A stretch of 64,000 nt of DNA, taken from assembly GCF_030161255.1 (NCBI RefSeq), contig NZ_BSPX01000001.1, positions 62,001-126,000 on the forward strand, written 5' to 3'. The stretch is from Zoogloea oryzae. GTDB lineage: Bacteria; Pseudomonadota; Gammaproteobacteria; Burkholderiales; Rhodocyclaceae. The first letter of the stretch is position 1; each line of letters starts with the position of its first letter. The notes under the pieces are model-generated. The model did no database searches. It worked only from the letters and a program-made list of their open reading frames with translations, and was not told the origin of the DNA. This document shows positions 60,272-64,000 of the stretch, piece after piece. The position numbers and the translations under genes were made by a program.

Positions 60272-63118
60272 TCAGGCTGGCGGCAGTTTGGCCAACTGCG
60301 GGCGCAGTTTCTCGAGCGTTGCGGTAAAGCCGGCCAGGCGTTCCTTCTCCTGGGCGACGACGGCCGCCGGTGCGCGGGCGACGAAGCTCTCGTTGGCCAG
60401 CTTGGCGTTGGCCTTGACGATCTCGCCTTCGATGCGGGCGATCTCCTTCGACAGGCGCTCGCGCTCGGCGGCGATGTCGATCTCCACCTTCAGCATCAGG
60501 CGCTGCTCGCCGACGATGGCCACCGGGGCGAGTTCGTCACCGCTGATCTCGTCGACCACCTGCACTTCGGAGAGCTTGGCGAGGCCGGCGATGTAGGGCG
60601 CGAACTTGCGCAGGCGATCGCCGTTGCCGCTCGCCACCAGCGGCATGCGCTGGGCCGGGGAGATGTTCATCTCGCCACGCAGGTTGCGGCAGGCGTAGAT
60701 GAGGCCCTTGAGCTCGGCCACGTCGGCTTCGCTCTTCTCGTCGCAGCGGCCCAGGTCGGCCTGCGGGTAGCGGGCGAGACACAGGCTGTCCACGTCCTTG
60801 CGGCCGGCGAGGGGGGCGACGGTCTGCCACAGCTCTTCAGTGACGAAGGGGATCAGCGGGTGGGCGAGGCGCAGGATGGTCTCGAGCACGCGGATCAGCG
60901 TGCGGCGGGTGCCGCGCTGCTGGGCTTCGTTGCCGGTGTTGATCTGGACCTTGGCAAGCTCGAGGTACCAGTCGCAGTACTCGTCCCAGACGAATTCATA
61001 GATCGTTTTGGAGACGAGGTCGAAGCGGTAGTCGGCGAAGAGTTCTTCGATCTCCTTCTCGACGCGCTGCAGACGGCTGACGATCCAGCGGTCGGCGAAG
61101 GAGAAGTCGAGCGGGCCGTTGCCACCGCAGCTGGGGCCGTCCTGCTTGTGCTCGAGGCCCAGGTCGTGGCCCTGGACGTTCATCAGCACGAAGCGGGTGG
61201 CGTTCCACAGCTTGTTGCAGAAGTTGCGGTAGCCCTCGCAGCGGCTCATGTCGAACTTGATGTCGCGGCCGGGGCTGGCGAGGCTGGCGAAGGTGAAGCG
61301 CAGGGCGTCGGTGCCGAAGGCGGGGATGCCGTCGGGGAATTCCTTGCGGGTCTTCTTCTCGATGCTGGCGGCCTGCTTGGGGTTCATCAGGCCGGTGGTG
61401 CGCTTGGCCACCAGCGCATCCACACCGATGCCGTCGATCAGGTCGATGGGGTCGAGGACGTTGCCCTTCGACTTGGACATCTTGGCGCCTTCTGCATCGC
61501 GGATCAGGCCGTGCACGTAGACGTGTTTGAACGGGATCTTGCCGGTGATGTGCTTGGTCATCATGACCATGCGCGCGACCCAGAAGAAGATGATGTCGAA
61601 GCCGGTGACGAGCACCGTGGAGGGCAGGTAGAGATCCAGCGCGTCGTTGGACTTGGCCGGGTAGTCGGGCGTCCAGTCGAGGGTCGAGAACGGCCACAGG
61701 GCGGACGAATACCAGGTGTCGAGCACGTCCGGATCGCGGGTCAGCGGGCCGGGGTAACCGGCCTTGTCGGCCAGGGCGCGGGCTTCTTCTTCAGAGTGGG
61801 CGACGAAGCATTCGCCGTCGATGCCGTACCACGCCGGAATCTGGTGGCCCCACCACAGCTGACGCGAGATGCACCAGTCCTGGATGTTGTTGAGCCACTG
61901 GTTGTAGGTGTTGACCCAGTTGCCGGGTACGAACTCAATCTCGCCGGAGGAGACGACTTCCAGCGCCTTCTCGGTGATCGACTTGCCGTCGGCGCCGGGC
62001 TTGCTCATCGCCACGAACCACTGGTCGGTGAGCATCGGCTCGATGACGACGCCGGTGCGGTCGCCGCGGGGAACCTGCAGCTTGTGGGGCTTGGTGTCCA
62101 CCAGCACGCCTTCGGCTTCGAGGTCGGCCACGATGGCCTTGCGGGCGTCGAAGCGGTCGAGGCCCTGGTATTTGGCCGGAGCGTGCTCGTTGATCTTCGC
62201 ATCGAGCGTGAGGATGCTGATCTGCGGCAGGCCGTGGCGCTGGCCGACCGCGTAGTCGTTGAAGTCGTGGGCCGGGGTGACCTTGACCACGCCGGTGCCG
62301 AACTCGCGATCCACGTAGTCGTCGGCGATGATCGGGATGTTGCGGTCGCACAGGGGCAGGCGGACGCTCTTGCCGATCAGGTGGGCGTAGCGCTCATCTT
62401 CCGGGTGGACCATCACGGCCACGTCGCCGAGCATGGTTTCGGGACGGGTGGTGGCGACGGTGAGGCCGGTGAGATCACCGATCGGGCCATCCGCAAACGG
62501 ATAGTTGATGTGCCACATGAAGCCGTCTTCTTCTTCCTGGACGACTTCCAGGTCGGAGACGGCGGTGTGGAGCTTCGGGTCCCAGTTGACCAGCCGCTTG
62601 CCGCGGTAGATCAGGCCTTCGTTGTAAAGGCGGACGAAGGTTTCGGTGACGACCTTGTTGAGGCCGGCATCCATCGTGAAGCGCTCGCGCGACCAGTCTG
62701 GGCTGGTGCCCATGCGGCGCATCTGCTGGGTGATGGTGCCGCCGGAGTATTCCTTCCACTCCCACACCTTCTCGAGGAACTTCTCGCGGCCGAGGTCGTG
62801 GCGGGAGATGCCCTGGGCATCCAGCTGGCGTTCGACGACGATCTGGGTGGCGATGCCGGCGTGGTCGGTGCCCGGCTGCCACAGGGTGTTCCAGCCGCGC
62901 ATGCGATGGTAGCGGGTGAGCGCGTCCATGATCGTCTGGTTGAAACCGTGACCCATGTGCAGGGTGCCGGTGACGTTGGGCGGCGGCAGCAGGATGCAGA
63001 AGGATTGGTCGGCGGGCTTGCTACGGTCGAGGCCGGCGGCGAAATAGCCGCTCGACTCCCAGTGCTCATACCAGCGGCGTTCGATCTCCGCCGGCTCGAA
63101 ACTCTTGGCCAGTTCCAT
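60272..63118 (-). CDS. valS: Valyl-tRNA synthetase
   Basis: ValS charges tRNA-Val. The 948-residue class I enzyme has the HIGH motif as HMGH in PPNVTGTLHMGHGFN, the editing (CP1) domain at about 190-340, the KMSKS motif in GAKMSKSKGNVLDP and a C-terminal coiled-coil arm (about 885-948, rich in Glu/Lys/Arg/Leu). The ATG at 63118 (MELAKSFEPAEIERRWYEHW) is supported by homology. It lies downstream of holC and an acidic protein, a frequent order. Confidence 0.98.
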   Translation of the reverse strand: MELAKSFEPAEIERRWYEHWESSGYFAAGLDRSKPADQSFCILLPPPNVTGTLHMGHGFNQTIMDALTRYHRMRGWNTLWQPGTDHAGIATQIVVERQLDAQGISRHDLGREKFLEKVWEWKEYSGGTITQQMRRMGTSPDWSRERFTMDAGLNKVVTETFVRLYNEGLIYRGKRLVNWDPKLHTAVSDLEVVQEEEDGFMWHINYPFADGPIGDLTGLTVATTRPETMLGDVAVMVHPEDERYAHLIGKSVRLPLCDRNIPIIADDYVDREFGTGVVKVTPAHDFNDYAVGQRHGLPQISILTLDAKINEHAPAKYQGLDRFDARKAIVADLEAEGVLVDTKPHKLQVPRGDRTGVVIEPMLTDQWFVAMSKPGADGKSITEKALEVVSSGEIEFVPGNWVNTYNQWLNNIQDWCISRQLWWGHQIPAWYGIDGECFVAHSEEEARALADKAGYPGPLTRDPDVLDTWYSSALWPFSTLDWTPDYPAKSNDALDLYLPSTVLVTGFDIIFFWVARMVMMTKHITGKIPFKHVYVHGLIRDAEGAKMSKSKGNVLDPIDLIDGIGVDALVAKRTTGLMNPKQAASIEKKTRKEFPDGIPAFGTDALRFTFASLASPGRDIKFDMSRCEGYRNFCNKLWNATRFVLMNVQGHDLGLEHKQDGPSCGGNGPLDFSFADRWIVSRLQRVEKEIEELFADYRFDLVSKTIYEFVWDEYCDWYLELAKVQINTGNEAQQRGTRRTLIRVLETILRLAHPLIPFVTEELWQTVAPLAGRKDVDSLCLARYPQADLGRCDEKSEADVAELKGLIYACRNLRGEMNISPAQRMPLVASGNGDRLRKFAPYIAGLAKLSEVQVVDEISGDELAPVAIVGEQRLMLKVEIDIAAERERLSKEIARIEGEIVKANAKLANESFVARAPAAVVAQEKERLAGFTATLEKLRPQLAKLPPA

Positions 63119-63202
63119 GGGGGCTGTCTTTGAAGGCAAAACGCGGATTATAGCGGATGCGGGCCGCTCGCCCGGCAGCACGACTTGGCGTGCGGAGAGG
63201 GA

Positions 63203-63697
63203 TTACAAGCCGGAATCGTTATCGAGGGTGTCGGCGATCTCGGCAGAGACGACGGGGAGCAGGGTGGCGCGCAGGTGGGCGGCGGCCTTGTCGCTGATGC
63301 GCGCGGCGAGCTCGTCGAGTTCGCGCGAAATGAGCTGGGGCAGCTCGGTGGCGACCCAGTTCTCGATGTGGCGGGCGATGGCGGTGTCGAGGGCGACCAG
63401 GCGTTCGGCGAGGTCGTCCGGGAGTGTCGTTTCGGCGGCGATGACGGGCGTCTCGTCGAGCATCTCTGGTTCGCCGATGGCGGGTTCATCAATGGTGGGC
63501 TCGAGGATGATCGGGTCGGCGTCGCCGATGAAGGGCTCGACGCGCTCGTCCACCACGTCGGTGAGCACTGGCAGGTCGTCGTCGTCGGGGGTGACGAAGC
63601 TGTCGGGGCGGTGCATCAGGGCGGCCTTCTCGATCAGGACTTCGCCGTCCTCGTCGTCGAGGGGGATTTCGAGTTCGGTCTTGGGATGAGGGGTCAT
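63203..63697 (-). CDS. Acidic hypothetical protein between holC and valS
   Basis: The 164-residue protein is strongly acidic and probably disordered in its first 90 residues (LEIPLDDEDGEVLIEK, VTPDDDDLPVLTD, Glu/Pro/Ile-rich stretches). It ends in a helical region (about 95-160: LAERLVALDTAIARHIENWV, ELDELAARISDKAAAHLRAT) that may form a coiled coil. It overlaps holC by 4 bases. A protein of this type is often encoded here in betaproteobacteria (sometimes called DUF2486-like), but I would not assign a function. Confidence 0.75.
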   Translation of the reverse strand: MTPHPKTELEIPLDDEDGEVLIEKAALMHRPDSFVTPDDDDLPVLTDVVDERVEPFIGDADPIILEPTIDEPAIGEPEMLDETPVIAAETTLPDDLAERLVALDTAIARHIENWVATELPQLISRELDELAARISDKAAAHLRATLLPVVSAEIADTLDNDSGL

Positions 63698-64000
63698 TCG
63701 CCGCTCCGTTGGTTCAGATCGTGGGCGCTGAGAGTGTGGCCCTGTTCCTTGTAGCGCCGGAAGCGCCCGCGCGCCGCCTGGCGTTCGGGGTCGCTGGGGC
63801 CGACAACCTCGATGACCAGCGAGAAGCGCTCGAAGCCGTCGGGCAGATCGTCGCCGAGGTTGATGAGCACGTCGTCGTTGGGCAGGGCTTCAAGGCGGCT
63901 GCCGATGACCACCGGGGTTTCCGCTGCCAGGGGCGAGCCGGCCGGCACGTGGGGCACGAAGGCGAGGGGCTGGAAGCTCCACAGCATCTGGTCGAAATGC
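63694..64000 (-). CDS. holC: DNA polymerase III chi subunit HolC (5' part outside window)
   Basis: Only the C-terminal ~101 residues are in the window; the gene enters from the right edge in frame (HFDQMLWSFQPLAFVPHVPAG). The sequence has the chi-subunit pattern: DQ.LW.F....F.PHV, then VVIGSRLEALPNDDVLINLG and DLPDGFERFSLVIEVVG. HolC links the clamp loader to SSB. Its position before valS is a conserved arrangement. Confidence 0.9.
   Translation of the reverse strand, partial: HFDQMLWSFQPLAFVPHVPAGSPLAAETPVVIGSRLEALPNDDVLINLGDDLPDGFERFSLVIEVVGPSDPERQAARGRFRRYKEQGHTLSAHDLNQRSGE

Noticed and set aside
60257..63133. Open frame of 958 codons on the plus strand, opposite valS
   Set aside because: valS is certain (HMGH and KMSKS motifs). 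The antisense frame is a codon-bias artefact with repetitive Val/Gly/Asp/His content.

Overview
The window is a dense, high-GC bacterial chromosome segment with about 68 protein genes, almost no intergenic space and no rRNA, tRNA, CRISPR array or transposon that I can see. Gene content and order suggest a betaproteobacterium, most likely of the Rhodocyclales (Azoarcus/Thauera/Zoogloea type): glyA-nrdR-ribD, yqgE-ruvX-pyrR-pyrB-pyrC', pcnB-folK-panB-panC, holC-X-valS, a split proton-translocating transhydrogenase, a TRAP transporter, glcDEF, soxYZ, cytochrome c' and several c-di-GMP proteins. This placement is inference; no marker gene fixes the genus.

Layout. 1-6055 (minus): end of a beta-propeller protein, the riboflavin/NrdR/serine hydroxymethyltransferase block, a large chemoreceptor and a histidine phosphatase. 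6205-8470: a TRAP permease pair without a solute-binding protein. 8486-13433 (minus): a diguanylate cyclase, then the pyrimidine operon with a dihydroorotase-like protein that lacks its metal-binding HxH. 13513-18092: photolyase, then a minus-strand chain of methyltransferase, two hydrolases and UppP. 18251-22847: HD-GYP protein, DUF2789, DedA, a haem-c protein, cytochrome c', cytochrome b and a small exported protein. 22852-29841: two-component system plus a MacAB-like export system whose ATPase and permease genes are separated by an inverted CBS-domain gene and a terminator. 30007-36757: unknown membrane-anchored protein, GT39-like glycosyltransferase, and the pantothenate/folate/poly(A) polymerase operon. 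36893-44955: hydroxypyruvate isomerase, AraC regulator, amidase, GntR regulator and glycolate oxidase glcDEF, with a 53-residue membrane ORF between glcD and glcE. 45131-50115: PP2C phosphatase, CorA, and the transhydrogenase genes. 50182-53588 (minus): SixA, CYTH-CHAD protein, and moaC-soxY-soxZ. 53630-55078: BepA-type metalloprotease.

The most unusual region is 55082-59714: seven tightly packed minus-strand genes encoding, in order of transcription, a Roadblock/LC7 protein, an Aer-like PAS protein, a PhnD-like solute-binding fold with no signal peptide, a 158-residue unknown, a 450-residue protein with a receiver-like N-terminus and a glutamine tract, an MglA-like small GTPase and a 210-residue protein with a possible second Roadblock-like domain. 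I propose a cytoplasmic sensory GTPase module, analogous in outline to the Streptomyces conservons or MglA/MglB, but with different sensors. I know of no named system with this composition. The window closes with tusA, valS, an acidic unknown and the 3' part of holC.
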